From positions 5,108,525-5,146,901 of the forward strand of contig NZ_MPPL01000001.1 of assembly GCF_001911425.1 (NCBI RefSeq): a stretch of 38,377 bases of DNA, read 5' to 3'. Shown piece by piece: positions 1 through 8,794 of this stretch. Positions within the stretch are counted from its first letter, which is position 1; each line of letters begins with the position of its first letter. This DNA is from Mucilaginibacter polytrichastri. Its GTDB lineage: Bacteria > Bacteroidota > Bacteroidia > Sphingobacteriales > Sphingobacteriaceae. The position numbers were made by a program, and so were the translations under genes. The notes beneath the pieces were generated by a model that did not search any database, was not told where the DNA came from, and worked only from the letters and a program-made list of their open reading frames with translations.

Positions 1-400
1 TTGGGGTGAAAAAATATTTTTTTAATAAAGGTATCCAGGCTTAACATTGTGGCTTAATATACTGTGTGTGGATTAAAACAACATTAAATAAATGTAAAAC
101 CCAGTTCCTGAGAAGTAAGTTTAAAAATAAAACCATCTCACATATAATAATATTGTAAGTATTTACGAGATTTTATGCAAAAATATTTTTTATAACCAAA
201 AATTAATGCTATTTTAGCAATACGGTCCCGGCAGTGCATCATCCTGGATTGGGAGTCCAGATTCTCCGTCTGCAGCAAGTGCGACGATAAATTTTATCCG
301 AGTCATTTGTTTTACACCTTAAGAACATCTTCATAATATATTCTGTGGAGACGCTATACTAAACAAAATATAGTTTATTGAATATTTAATATTGGGAACT
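1..400. other. gene-free leader region
   Basis: AT-rich stretch with no credible reading frame on either strand. The only structured part I see is around 225-290, slightly richer in G and C, with a small stem-loop at 244-260 (5-bp stem, 7-base loop). It may hold the promoter and leader of the gene at 401, but no TAnnTTTG box is visible close to that start. Confidence 0.5.
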
Positions 401-1093
401 ATGAAACGACCTCTCCTTGTCTTATTTATTATTACTTTATTAACAACCCTTGCACACGAAAGAGCGCAGGCCCAGCTGTTGAGCGACCAATCAAATATTG
501 GTGCTATGGGTGGCCAGGTGCTTATAGGCTCTCAGGGCGTTGGGCTCGAAGGGCGTTATGGCTTTTCAGAAACCCTATCTGCAAGGATAGGTGGCAGTTT
601 TTTGCCGGCTAGCGCCAATAATGTGTTTTCTATCGGTGGCTTTAAATCAAACACTGATGTTAGCGCCAAATTTTACAACGTGCATTTGCTGGCAGATTAT
701 ATCCCGTCTGAAAACCTGCCATGGTTGCGTGTAGTAGGTGGCGCTGCCTATTTATATAAGGCACAAGGTAAAGTGGGTGTTATACCAACCGGTACTTACA
801 AGGTTGCGAATTACAATATTAGCGCCGCCGAAATGGGTGATTTAAATATTGATGTAAGCTGGAAAGGGATTGCACCTTATTTAGGATTTGGTTTTTTACC
901 CAGCTTTCCATCCCAAATGTTTAACATAAACTTCGATGTGGGCACTTATTATTTAAGCCAGCCCAAATCAACCATTATTGGCACCAAGCTTCTGTCAGAC
1001 AACTATAAGCTGGAACCCCAGGTAAATAGCAACTTAAAAAGTTATCGTTGGCTACCTGTTTTACAGGTTAATTTCAATTTCAAAATTAATTAG
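401..1093 (+). CDS. exported outer-membrane beta-barrel-like protein, function unknown
   Basis: Encodes 230 residues from the ATG at 401; an in-frame TTG at 392 would add only three residues, so the ATG is preferred. The N-terminus is a clear signal peptide (basic MKRP start, hydrophobic core, cleavage near AQA-Q around residue 25). The rest alternates polar and hydrophobic residues and is rich in Gly, Tyr and Asn, as in small beta-barrels, and it ends in an aromatic-rich strand (VLQVNFNFKIN). I recognise no named family. The lipoprotein gene at 1115 follows after 21 bases, so the two are probably one transcript serving the outer membrane. The cargo or partner is unknown. Confidence 0.75.
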   Translation: MKRPLLVLFIITLLTTLAHERAQAQLLSDQSNIGAMGGQVLIGSQGVGLEGRYGFSETLSARIGGSFLPASANNVFSIGGFKSNTDVSAKFYNVHLLADYIPSENLPWLRVVGGAAYLYKAQGKVGVIPTGTYKVANYNISAAEMGDLNIDVSWKGIAPYLGFGFLPSFPSQMFNINFDVGTYYLSQPKSTIIGTKLLSDNYKLEPQVNSNLKSYRWLPVLQVNFNFKIN

Positions 1094-1114
1094 CGAACCC
1101 TTAAAATCGCACAA

Positions 1115-2821
1115 ATGAAAAAAATATTTAAACCCGCTTTATCTGCCATGTGCTTCGCGGTACTTTTATCGCTGGTTATATATGCCTGTAAAAAACCTAC
1201 TGAGGGATTGGAATTAATTATTAAGACCGATGCATTATCCAAGTCGCCAACACTGATAGAATATGTAAACGCTAATCCTAGAGGGACTGCTATACCGGCT
1301 AAAATGGCGGTTACAATTACAGACCCATTGAAGGTTGTACAAGCTGAGGACGGCGCTACCACTATTTTTACAGCTTATAATGGATTACTGCCGCTAAGCC
1401 TTATCCGTACGGCAACCCCTTCTGTGGCAACACCGGTTAAATTTACAATAACGGCTGCCCCGGCAGGCTTTCTTTCGGTGGTAAGTACCATAAATATAAC
1501 GAGCGATACCGCCGCGATAAATACTGTAGTACCATTGATAGAATATGCGCGCCCTCCTGCCGGTACCTCTGTTTTGGTAACCACAACAGCCTTAACGGGT
1601 GGTACATCCGGCTTACAAACATTAAATATACCTGCAACAGCACCAACCGAGGCTTGTACTATTACAATTGCAGCGGGCACACAGGTAAAAGATAAAAACG
1701 GATCTGTAATTAATGCAAACTCGCTGGTATCAAACATTGTGCATTTAGGTACAACCACACAAGATGCTTATAATGCTTTCCCCGGGGGCTTTAACCCATC
1801 AAACATTATCGGCCCCGATGGCAGCGCCATACCAAAGGGCGCTACATTTGTAACCGCTGGTTTGGTTTCAATAAGGATGCTTGCCGGTGGCACGAGCGGC
1901 ACAGCAGTAAAAAGCTTTTCTAAACCGGTAACGGTTAACATGGGGATCAATCCTAAACTAATTAACCCTTTAACAGGTGTTTTGGTAAAAGTTGGTGATG
2001 TAATCCCGATTTGGAGCCTGGATGAAGATTCGGGCCAATGGACCTATGAGGCAACAGCAAAGGTTATAAAAAATGCAGATGGCAGTTTGGCCATTGTATT
2101 TTCGGTAAGCCACCTTTCTGCATGGAATGTAGACTGGTATGGTACGGCTTGCGGCTCGAGCCTGAGTGTTACTGTTAAGATATCGGGCCTGCCAACAGGT
2201 TTAGGCCTTGATGGCTATGAACTGTTTTTAGCAACAGCCAATGATCAGTATTTAGGCGGCCTATATACAGATAATTCCTGGTCGCATACGGTTACGTTGT
2301 ACAATGGGTTTATGGCAACATTACCGGTTGTCCCTGCCAACCTTGGTAATGTTAAAATGGTAATTTATTCGCGACGCGGCGATCCTACATCCAAAATATC
2401 AGAGTCTGCTTTATTTAATCCATGCAGTACAAGTTCAATCCCGGTTTCCATGACTGCCCCTTTAATCCCCGATTTAATAAAATCTCACATTAACCTGGTG
2501 GCAAAATGTACAAGCAAGCAAATTGTGGCTTACCCAACCGCTTGGCTGGTTTTAAAAGATGTTACAGATCCAACTGCAGTTATAACTGCCAATGTGCATA
2601 TGGTTAATGGAATAGTGGATGTAAAATTAATTAGCGGTCATACTTATACCCTGGGTACTGTTTATAACGGCAGAAGTTTTTCGTCGGGTAGCTTTAAGGT
2701 AGATAGAACATCAAACCCCCAAATCCCAAGTAGTACAGGTTTATCTGGTACTGCAGTATATGATGCTCCTAGCCAAACGCTTAACATCAATACCTTATTT
2801 ACGTTAACTAGTTGCGGGTAA
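1115..2821 (+). CDS. large surface or periplasmic lipoprotein, function unknown
   Basis: Encodes 568 residues. The N-terminus is a lipoprotein signal peptide with the lipid-attachment Cys at about residue 25 (VIYAC followed by KKP). The mature part is rich in Thr, Ser, Val and Gly and reads like a string of beta-sandwich segments: residues of about 50-200 resemble repeated Ig-like or carboxypeptidase-regulatory-like folds, and the C-terminal third has Cys residues (in TACGSS, NPCSTS, AKCTSK and the final SCG) that could form disulfides. I cannot assign a family with confidence. It lies 21 bases after an exported beta-barrel-like gene, which suggests a shared envelope role, and is followed by a strong terminator. 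Confidence 0.75.
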   Translation: MKKIFKPALSAMCFAVLLSLVIYACKKPTEGLELIIKTDALSKSPTLIEYVNANPRGTAIPAKMAVTITDPLKVVQAEDGATTIFTAYNGLLPLSLIRTATPSVATPVKFTITAAPAGFLSVVSTINITSDTAAINTVVPLIEYARPPAGTSVLVTTTALTGGTSGLQTLNIPATAPTEACTITIAAGTQVKDKNGSVINANSLVSNIVHLGTTTQDAYNAFPGGFNPSNIIGPDGSAIPKGATFVTAGLVSIRMLAGGTSGTAVKSFSKPVTVNMGINPKLINPLTGVLVKVGDVIPIWSLDEDSGQWTYEATAKVIKNADGSLAIVFSVSHLSAWNVDWYGTACGSSLSVTVKISGLPTGLGLDGYELFLATANDQYLGGLYTDNSWSHTVTLYNGFMATLPVVPANLGNVKMVIYSRRGDPTSKISESALFNPCSTSSIPVSMTAPLIPDLIKSHINLVAKCTSKQIVAYPTAWLVLKDVTDPTAVITANVHMVNGIVDVKLISGHTYTLGTVYNGRSFSSGSFKVDRTSNPQIPSSTGLSGTAVYDAPSQTLNINTLFTLTSCG

Positions 2822-2847
2822 AGATTTTCAGATTAGTAATAATAATC

Positions 2848-2880
2848 AGCCGGGGTTAGTGATTTTTCCCCGGCTTTTTT
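2848..2880 (+). terminator. rho-independent terminator
   Basis: Stem AGCCGGGG (2848-2855) pairs with CCCCGGCT (2868-2875) and is followed directly by a T run. It ends the two-gene unit 401-2821. Confidence 0.9.
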
Positions 2881-2980
2881 GTGGGTTTAAAATAAATTGG
2901 CGACAAATTGTAAGTATTACCGGATTCGAAATTCGATCATAACCCTTAAAATCGTTACCAAAAACTCTTGTTTCTTGTTC

Positions 2981-3010
2981 TTGGCTCTTGATGCTAAAAC
3001 ACTAACTTTG
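2981..3010 (+). promoter_or_regulatory. Bacteroidota-type promoter of fumC
   Basis: TTG at 2981-2983, 19 bases, then TAACTTTG at 3003-3010. This matches the -33/-7 consensus of Bacteroidota primary sigma factor promoters. It lies 22 bases upstream of the fumC ATG at 3033. Confidence 0.75.
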
Positions 3011-3032
3011 CCCTCGCAAAAATCTATCAATC

Positions 3033-4430
3033 ATGAGTTTCAGAATTGAACACGATACCATGGGCGAGGTACAAGTACCTGCCGATAAATACTGGGGCGC
3101 ACAAACCGAGCGTTCCCGCAACAATTTTAAAATTGGCCCGGCGGCATCTATGCCCAAAGAAATTATAGAGGCATTTGCTTATTTAAAAAAGGCCGCTGCC
3201 TATACCAATACAGACCTGGGCGTATTACCTGCCGAAAAACGCGACTTAATTGCTGCCGTTTGCGACGAAATTTTAACCGGCGCGTTGGATGCCGAATTTC
3301 CGCTGGTGATCTGGCAAACAGGTTCGGGAACGCAATCAAACATGAACGTGAACGAGGTGGTTGCCAATCGCAGTCACGTATTGCAAGGTAATAAACTGGG
3401 CGAAGGCAAAACCTTCATCCACCCGAATGATGATGTCAATAAATCGCAATCATCAAACGACACCTACCCTACTGCGATGCACATTGCGGCATACAAAGTA
3501 GTGATGGAAACTACCATCCCCGGGGTTGAAAAATTGCGCGATGCGCTGAAAGAAAAATCTGAGGCATTTAAAAGTGTTGTGAAAATTGGCCGTACCCACC
3601 TCATGGATGCTACGCCGCTAACACTGGGCCAGGAGTTTTCAGGCTATGTATCACAATTAAACCACGGTTTAAAAGCATTAAGAAACACGTTAGATCACTT
3701 GAGCGAACTTGCCCTTGGCGGTACAGCTGTTGGTACAGGCATTAACACCCCGCAAGGTTATGATGTAAAAGTTGCCGAATACATTGCTCAGTTTACCGGC
3801 CTGCCATTTATTACTGCCGAAAATAAATTTGAAGCCCTTGCTGCCCATGACGCCATTGTGGAAACACACGGTGCACTAAAGCAAATAGCGGTTTCATTAA
3901 TGAAAATAGCTAATGACATCCGTATGCTGGCTTCGGGCCCGCGCTCTGGTATCGGCGAAATTCATATTCCGGATAATGAGCCGGGTTCGTCAATTATGCC
4001 GGGTAAGGTTAACCCAACCCAAAACGAGGCCGTCACTATGGTAGCAGCACAAGTAATGGGTAATGATGTATCTATCTCTATCGGCGGCTCTAACGGCCAT
4101 TACGAACTGAACGTGTTTAAACCCTTAATGGCAGCAAACTTCCTGCAATCGGCACGTTTAATTGGCGATGCCTGTGTGTCATTTACAGACCATTGCGCCA
4201 TTGGTATTGAGCCAAACTACGACGGGATTAAAAAACACCTCGAAAATTCATTGATGCTGGTAACTGCGCTTAACCCGCATATTGGTTATGAAAACGCAGC
4301 TAAAATTGCCAAAACAGCACTAAAAGAAAACAAATCATTACGCGAAGCGGCTGTTGGCCTTGGCTTGTTAACCAACGAGCAGTTTGACCAATGGGTACGC
4401 CCAGAAGAAATGATTGGAAGTTTAAAATAA
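3033..4430 (+). CDS. fumC: class II fumarate hydratase
   Basis: Interconverts fumarate and malate in the citric acid cycle as a cytosolic homotetramer. The 465-residue length is normal for the iron-independent class II enzyme. Visible landmarks are the GSGTQSNMNVNE segment of the substrate pocket, GRTHLMDA with catalytic His at about residue 189 (E. coli FumC has His188), and the fumarase/aspartase signature GSSIMPGKVNP beginning at about residue 318 on the mobile loop. It has its own promoter and is followed by a terminator, so it is probably monocistronic. The start MSFRIEHDTMGEV is the usual one for the family. Argininosuccinate lyase and aspartase are excluded by the overall match to FumC. 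Confidence 0.97.
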   Translation: MSFRIEHDTMGEVQVPADKYWGAQTERSRNNFKIGPAASMPKEIIEAFAYLKKAAAYTNTDLGVLPAEKRDLIAAVCDEILTGALDAEFPLVIWQTGSGTQSNMNVNEVVANRSHVLQGNKLGEGKTFIHPNDDVNKSQSSNDTYPTAMHIAAYKVVMETTIPGVEKLRDALKEKSEAFKSVVKIGRTHLMDATPLTLGQEFSGYVSQLNHGLKALRNTLDHLSELALGGTAVGTGINTPQGYDVKVAEYIAQFTGLPFITAENKFEALAAHDAIVETHGALKQIAVSLMKIANDIRMLASGPRSGIGEIHIPDNEPGSSIMPGKVNPTQNEAVTMVAAQVMGNDVSISIGGSNGHYELNVFKPLMAANFLQSARLIGDACVSFTDHCAIGIEPNYDGIKKHLENSLMLVTALNPHIGYENAAKIAKTALKENKSLREAAVGLGLLTNEQFDQWVRPEEMIGSLK

Positions 4431-4443
4431 AAGCGCACCTAAA

Positions 4444-4470
4444 TCCTCCCCTTCAGGGGAGGACTTTTTT
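4444..4470 (+). terminator. rho-independent terminator after fumC
   Basis: Perfect 8-bp stem TCCTCCCC (4444-4451) / GGGGAGGA (4456-4463) with a TTCA loop, then a six-T run. It sits between fumC and the lipoprotein whose ATG is at 4476. Confidence 0.92.
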
Positions 4471-4475
4471 ATTTT

Positions 4476-5021
4476 ATGGTTAAACACACCACCATCTTTC
4501 GTCCTTGCTCTTTCGTCTTTTTATCGAAGGCATCTTTACTGCTGATTGCAACTTTATGTCTGCTACTACCTGCCTGTACTTTTAACCCGGCATTGCAAGG
4601 CAAAGGGGTTGAGGCCTTACAAGGTGATTGGCAGCAGGATACAACAGCTTTGCAAAAGAAACTGGTAAGCTATACCCTGTATCATTATAAGTTTGACTGC
4701 GATTCGTTTTTTGTGCAAATAAAAACCTTTAGCAAGGTTAACTATGGCGATGATACCTGCATGCGCGCCGGCCACTGGGCCGAGTATGCTAAAGGTGCTT
4801 ATGTGCTACGCCACGATACCCTGCGTTTGCAAGGCTTGTTTTGTACGGCCAACTATCAGTATAAAAACGAGGGCGGCTGTTTCCGGTCGGGGTATTATGA
4901 CGAGCATTTTAAGATCGTAAAAAAAACTGGCGCAGCTTATCAATTTACAAGTACAGCCAGCGTTACGCCATTTACCATCCATTTAGAGAAAAAGAATACC
5001 TGTAATCCAAAAGCATTATAA
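4476..5021 (+). CDS. Cys-containing lipoprotein of unknown function
   Basis: Encodes 181 residues with a lipoprotein signal peptide whose lipid-attachment Cys is at about residue 34 (LLPAC). The mature part is compact, rich in Tyr and Asp, and carries several Cys residues (in FDCDSFF, DTCMRAG, LFCTANY and GGCFRSG) that could form two disulfides. From memory, short proteins of this kind next to fumC in Sphingobacteriaceae are sometimes labelled 'fumarate hydratase', which the sequence does not support because no fumarase motif is present. It follows the fumC terminator and ends one base before the S1/P1 nuclease ATG at 5023, so it is probably cotranscribed with that secreted nuclease. The function is unknown. 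Confidence 0.75.
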   Translation: MVKHTTIFRPCSFVFLSKASLLLIATLCLLLPACTFNPALQGKGVEALQGDWQQDTTALQKKLVSYTLYHYKFDCDSFFVQIKTFSKVNYGDDTCMRAGHWAEYAKGAYVLRHDTLRLQGLFCTANYQYKNEGGCFRSGYYDEHFKIVKKTGAAYQFTSTASVTPFTIHLEKKNTCNPKAL

Positions 5022-5022
5022 T

Positions 5023-5817
5023 ATGAAAATTAATTTTCTGAAAAAGATAATCCTTGGCGCTGCCTTGCTTTATGCCCCCGCGCAAGTCGTGGCATGGGGT
5101 ACACAAGGCCACCGTATAGCGGGGCAAATAGCAGATAGCTACCTGAGCCCAAAAGCGCACAAAGCGGTGCAGGAAATTTTAGGTAACGAGTCTGTTGCTA
5201 TTACCAGTAACTGGGCCGATTTTATTAAGTCAGACCCATCATTCAGCTATCTGTATACCTGGCATTTTATTGATTTTGATAAGCCATATACCTATGATGA
5301 AATGGTTGCCTTTTTGCATACCGACAAAAATACCGATGCTTATACCAAGCTGGAGTTTATGATTGGCGAGTTGAAAAAGAAAGACCTGAGCAAAGAAAAT
5401 AAGCTGCTTTACCTGCGTATGGTGATCCATATTGTAGAGGATATTCACCAGCCGCTGCATACCGGACACACTACAGATAAAGGAGGTAACGATATTAAAG
5501 TGAACTGGTTTAACGAACCTACCAACCTGCACTCGGTTTGGGATAGTAAGCTGATAGACTTTCAGCAATTAAGCTATACTGAGTATGCCACCATGATAAA
5601 CCATACCACAACAGTACAGCGTGCAGCGTGGCAAAAAGAGCCGGTTAGTAAATGGATCTATGATTCGAGCACTTTGGCTGATAAGATATACAATGATGTA
5701 AAGCCGGAAGATACCCTGAACTACAAATATAATTTTAAATATATCTCGGTTGTAAACGAACAGTTACTTAAAGCTGGTGTACATTTAGCCGGTTTATTGA
5801 ACCAAATATTTGCTTAA
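5023..5817 (+). CDS. secreted S1/P1-family nuclease
   Basis: Zinc-dependent nuclease that degrades single-stranded DNA and RNA to 5'-nucleotides, probably in the periplasm or outside the cell, for nutrient or phosphate scavenging. Of 264 residues the first 24 form a signal peptide. Cleavage would leave Trp25 as the new N-terminus (WGTQGHRIAG), and this family uses that Trp's amino group and carbonyl as a zinc ligand. Other hallmarks are His30, the HIVEDIHQPLHTG segment, GGNDIKVNW and NLHSVWDS, which supply the remaining Asp/His ligands of the three-zinc site. It starts one base after the upstream lipoprotein stop, indicating coupling. Length and motif order are standard. Confidence 0.95.
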   Translation: MKINFLKKIILGAALLYAPAQVVAWGTQGHRIAGQIADSYLSPKAHKAVQEILGNESVAITSNWADFIKSDPSFSYLYTWHFIDFDKPYTYDEMVAFLHTDKNTDAYTKLEFMIGELKKKDLSKENKLLYLRMVIHIVEDIHQPLHTGHTTDKGGNDIKVNWFNEPTNLHSVWDSKLIDFQQLSYTEYATMINHTTTVQRAAWQKEPVSKWIYDSSTLADKIYNDVKPEDTLNYKYNFKYISVVNEQLLKAGVHLAGLLNQIFA

Positions 5818-5824
5818 TAATGTG

Positions 5825-5884
5825 CAAATGTGCGAATATGCAGATGTGCGAATGATTAATTCCATCTGCATATCTGCACATTTG
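5825..5884. repeat. intergenic imperfect palindrome
   Basis: Two 22-base arms, 5825-5846 and 5863-5884, are reverse complements except at two neighbouring positions, with a 16-base loop. Each arm also contains repeated ATGTGC/ATATGCAGATG units, so direct and inverted repetition are combined. No T run follows, so it is not a standard terminator. It sits between the nuclease gene and the phosphatase gene at 5905 and looks like a dispersed intergenic repeat. Confidence 0.75.
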
Positions 5885-5904
5885 TAATCTGCACATCTAA
5901 AAAT

Positions 5905-6339
5905 ATGAAAATCCTAATGGTTTGCCTGGGTAATATATGCCGTTCGCCGCTGGCAGAAGGCATTATGCAGCATCTGGCCGATGAACAGCACCTCGACTGG
6001 CAGATAGATTCTGCAGGTACCGGTAACTGGCATGTAGGGCAAGGGCCAGATCGCAGATCCACCCGTGTGGCCCGCGAGCGTGGTGTTGATATCAGTAAAC
6101 AGGTTTGCCGCCAGTTTAACGTCTCGGATTTTGATGAGTTTGACCACATCCTGGTGATGGATAAAAACAACCTTGCTGATGTGTTGGCACTAGCACCTAA
6201 TGTACAAGCTAAACAGAAAGTGAAACTATTATTGGGCGACAAAGAAGTGCCTGATCCTTACTTTGACGATAAGCTGTTTGAGCCGGTATTTGATTTAGTT
6301 GAGAATGGGTGTAAAGAATTTATCAAGCACATAATATAA
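5905..6339 (+). CDS. low-molecular-weight protein tyrosine phosphatase
   Basis: Cytosolic phosphotyrosine phosphatase of 144 residues. The P-loop CX5R is at the N-terminus, CLGNICRS with nucleophile Cys7 and Arg13, and the general acid Asp117 lies in VPDPYF. SAGTGNWHVG and the R-S-T-R-V-A-R-E-R-G segment are also typical. In Bacteroidota such enzymes occur both as solitary housekeeping genes and beside capsule tyrosine kinases; no kinase is visible here, so the substrate is open. The gene follows a palindromic repeat 20 bases upstream and ends near a half repeat and a terminator. Arsenate reductase of the same fold is less likely because its extra redox Cys pattern is not seen. Confidence 0.93.
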   Translation: MKILMVCLGNICRSPLAEGIMQHLADEQHLDWQIDSAGTGNWHVGQGPDRRSTRVARERGVDISKQVCRQFNVSDFDEFDHILVMDKNNLADVLALAPNVQAKQKVKLLLGDKEVPDPYFDDKLFEPVFDLVENGCKEFIKHII

Positions 6340-6345
6340 AAAACT

Positions 6346-6376
6346 TGTCATTCTGACGAAGGAAGAATCTTCTTCG
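6346..6376. repeat. half copy of a REP-like repeat
   Basis: The sequence TGTCATTCTGACGAAGGA and the bases after it resemble one arm of the complete palindrome at 8595-8685 (TGTCATxCTGA, then GAAGxATCTTC). No matching second arm is seen within the next 100 bases, so this is a single-arm or decayed copy. Confidence 0.6.
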
Positions 6377-6442
6377 ATTTGTAAAGCAGGCCAGCAGGGC
6401 GGAGGTGATATTTCGATGCCGCTTCAAAGATATTAAACATTG

Positions 6443-6470
6443 AAGGCGATCATTGATCGCCTTTTGTTTT
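6443..6470 (+). terminator. terminator between convergent genes
   Basis: Stem GGCGAT (6445-6450) / ATCGCC (6456-6461), extendable by flanking AA/TT, is followed by TTTTGTTTT. It ends the phosphatase transcript; the stop codon of the opposing GNAT gene (6450-6452) lies inside the hairpin. Confidence 0.7.
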
Positions 6471-6959
6471 GACGAATAGCGGTAAAAGCCTGTAATTTAT
6501 AACGGCTGTACCGCTTGGTTTAAAGCCTGTTTTCAATAATACCCTTTGCGATAAAGCATTATCGATATTGGTAATGGCACATATATCTTTTAAGTTCAGT
6601 GTGTTTAAACCGTAATCGGCCGTGGCGCGTACCACTTCGGTGGCCAAACCCATACCCCAGTATTTATAATTAAGGCTGTAGCCAATTTCTATACCGCTTA
6701 AGCCTGGCCGGGCATCCAGCAGCATGCACATGCCTATAAAATCATTATCCTCCAGGTTAAATAGCGCCCATCTTCCCAACTCAGGTGTGTTTTTATAATC
6801 TATTAGCATTTGGGCAAAAAGATCGCGGGTTTCATCTACGGTACGGCGGGTAATGTAGCGGGCAATGCGCTCATCTGCGTTCATGGTAAGCAGGAGGTCT
6901 ATCTCGTCTTCGGCAAACTGGCGAACCAGCACTCTGGGGGTTTGTAAAATAGTTTTCAT
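6450..6959 (-). CDS. GNAT-family N-acetyltransferase (RimJ/RimL-like)
   Basis: Encodes 169 residues from the ATG at 6959; an in-frame ATG at 6980 adds seven residues but the family normally begins as METxRLxLR, matched here by MKTILQTPRVLVRQF. The acetyl-CoA fold is visible as IEIGYSLNYKYWGMGLATEVVRA (beta4 and the acetyl-CoA loop), then the DICAITNIDNALSQRVLLKTGF stretch typical of RimJ/RimL enzymes that modify amino groups of proteins or small molecules. The real substrate cannot be read from sequence. It is a single gene convergent with the phosphatase gene. Confidence 0.88.
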   Translation of the reverse strand: MKTILQTPRVLVRQFAEDEIDLLLTMNADERIARYITRRTVDETRDLFAQMLIDYKNTPELGRWALFNLEDNDFIGMCMLLDARPGLSGIEIGYSLNYKYWGMGLATEVVRATADYGLNTLNLKDICAITNIDNALSQRVLLKTGFKPSGTAVINYRLLPLFVKTKGDQ

Positions 6960-7196
6960 GTTAGCATATAGAAACAGCATTAACCTACTAAATACCTTTA
7001 TTTGCGCAAAAAAATTGCGGAGATAGGATTAGTGCTTCTCGAATATACAACCGTGTACTCATATCTTTTTAACTTTCTGCAATTTATACTCCTTATAAAG
7101 CATTGCCAATGAGGGGACATTAAGGAGATGCAGCCTATATTACACATCGCCAACAAACCTATCTCAAACATTTACCCGATTACTATACCAATTTTT

Positions 7197-7204
7197 TACC
7201 TTTG
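7197..7204 (+). promoter_or_regulatory. -7 promoter box of hisS
   Basis: TACCTTTG matches TAnnTTTG and ends four bases before the ATG at 7209. No good TTG is found 19-20 bases upstream, so the -33 element is weak. The box lies inside the longer possible reading frame, which argues that the true start is 7209 and not 7128. Confidence 0.55.
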
Positions 7205-7208
7205 CCGA

Positions 7209-8579
7209 ATGGCCGCTATTAAACCATCTGTACCCAAAGGAACCCGTGACTTCTCGCCCGCCGAAATGGTGAAGCGTAATTATATCTTCGATACCATTAA
7301 AAGTGTGTTCCGCAAGTATGGTTACCAACAGATAGAAACGCCTACCATGGAGAATTTATCAACCCTTACCGGTAAGTATGGCGATGAAGGTGATAAGCTA
7401 ATTTTTAAGGTTTTGAATAGCGGCGATTATTTAAATAAAGCAGATGAACCGGCATTAACAGCCCGGAACTCCAATCAACTGACTTCTTCCATCTCAGAAA
7501 AAGCCCTCCGTTATGATCTAACCGTTCCCTTTGCCCGTTACGTAGTAATGCACCAGAATGAGGTCACGATGCCTTTCAAACGTTTCCAGGTGCAACCGGT
7601 TTGGCGTGCCGACCGACCTCAGAAAGGGCGTTACCGCGAGTTTTACCAGTGCGATGCCGATGTGGTGGGGTCTGATTCGTTATTGAACGAGGCCGAGTTT
7701 ATCATGATCTATGACGAAGCCCTGTCTAACTTAGGGTTAAAGGATTTTACCATCAAGATCAATAACCGTAAAATACTCTCGGGCATAGCCGAAATTATCG
7801 GTAAGCCCGAGCTGATTATCGACATGACCGTGGCTATTGATAAGCTGGATAAGATCGGCCTGAACGGTGTAGTGAATGAACTCCTGACTAAAGGCTTTGT
7901 ACAGGAAGACATAGATAAACTAGAGCCGATCATTTTATTAGAAGGCACCAATTACGAAAAGCTGCACAAGCTCCGCACCGTATTGGCTGATTCTGCAATC
8001 GGCTTAAAAGGCTGCCATGAACTGGAAGAGATCTTCGAATACATTAACAATTGCAAACTGCACCGCGCCACTTTAGAGCTGGATATTACCTTGGCCCGCG
8101 GACTAAATTATTATACGGGAGCTATCTTCGAGGTAAAAACTAATGAAGCCGCTATGGGCAGCATTGGCGGCGGCGGCCGTTATGACGACCTGACAGGCAT
8201 GTTCGGCCTTAAAGGCTTAACCGGTGCCGGCATCTCTTTCGGTGCCGACCGGATCTACGACGTTTTAGAGGAATTAAATCTATTCCCCGAAGGCAGCAAC
8301 CAAACCACCAAAGTATTGATTTGTACGTTTGATAAGGGTGGTGAGATCTACGGTTTGCCCCTGTTGCAGCACCTCCGTGCCGAAGGTGTGAATGCCGAAC
8401 TTTACCCATCGGGTACCAAAATCAAGAAACAATTCGACTACGCTAATAATAAGAACATCCCCTACGTAATTGTAATTGGCAGCGATGAAATAGAAAGCGG
8501 GCATTTAACTTTTAAAAACATGGCCACTGGTGAGCAGGAGAAATTAACCACTAATCAGATTTTAGCAAAAGTTAGGTAA
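7209..8579 (+). CDS. hisS: histidine--tRNA ligase
   Basis: Charges tRNA-His with histidine in the cytosol; class II synthetase, 456 residues from the ATG at 7209. An in-frame ATG at 7128 would add 27 residues that do not belong to the family, whereas MAAIKPSVPKGTRDFSP is the normal N-terminus. Class II features are seen: motif 2 around RFQVQPVWRADRPQKGRYREFYQCD, the histidine-binding LARGLNYYTGAIFEV, and motif 3 region GGGGRYDDL followed by GISFGADRIYDVL. The C-terminal anticodon-binding domain starts near TTKVLICTFDKGG. The paralogue HisZ is unlikely because the catalytic motifs and anticodon domain are complete. A palindromic repeat, not a clear terminator, follows the gene. Confidence 0.97.
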   Translation: MAAIKPSVPKGTRDFSPAEMVKRNYIFDTIKSVFRKYGYQQIETPTMENLSTLTGKYGDEGDKLIFKVLNSGDYLNKADEPALTARNSNQLTSSISEKALRYDLTVPFARYVVMHQNEVTMPFKRFQVQPVWRADRPQKGRYREFYQCDADVVGSDSLLNEAEFIMIYDEALSNLGLKDFTIKINNRKILSGIAEIIGKPELIIDMTVAIDKLDKIGLNGVVNELLTKGFVQEDIDKLEPIILLEGTNYEKLHKLRTVLADSAIGLKGCHELEEIFEYINNCKLHRATLELDITLARGLNYYTGAIFEVKTNEAAMGSIGGGGRYDDLTGMFGLKGLTGAGISFGADRIYDVLEELNLFPEGSNQTTKVLICTFDKGGEIYGLPLLQHLRAEGVNAELYPSGTKIKKQFDYANNKNIPYVIVIGSDEIESGHLTFKNMATGEQEKLTTNQILAKVR

Positions 8580-8594
8580 AGGCTGTAAAATATT

Positions 8595-8685
8595 TGTCAT
8601 CCTGAACGATAGTGAAGGATCTTCTTCGCCCTGTATAGCCGCTATGCACGTTTGAGAAGATTCTTCACTATCGTTCAGAATGACA
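8595..8685. repeat. REP-like intergenic palindrome, complete copy
   Basis: Left arm 8595-8625 (beginning TGTCATCCTGAACGATAG) and right arm 8655-8685 are reverse complements over 31 bases with two mismatches, one of which is a G-U pair in RNA; the loop is 29 bases. It lies 15 bases after hisS. Elements beginning TGTCATxCTGA are common between genes in Bacteroidota; a half copy is at 6346. The rest of the 380-base gap to 8960 holds a possible 21-codon frame (8795-8860, minus). Confidence 0.85.
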
Positions 8686-8794
8686 TAACGAATTAAACTC
8701 CTTCGCTACCGCCGGTTCCAAAACTGTGGTAGGCATGGCATATTGGGGAACTATATATTTCCCAACAACGCTTCCAAAAACCGCCCTTCAACTT

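Noticed and set aside
244..260. tRNA-Pro(GGG)-like anticodon arm
   Set aside because: 5-bp stem with TTGGGAG loop looks like a Pro anticodon arm, but there is no acceptor stem, D arm or T arm in the right places.
7128..7208. 27-residue N-terminal extension of HisRS
   Set aside because: The extension overlaps the -7 promoter box and lacks family similarity; the ATG at 7209 fits both.
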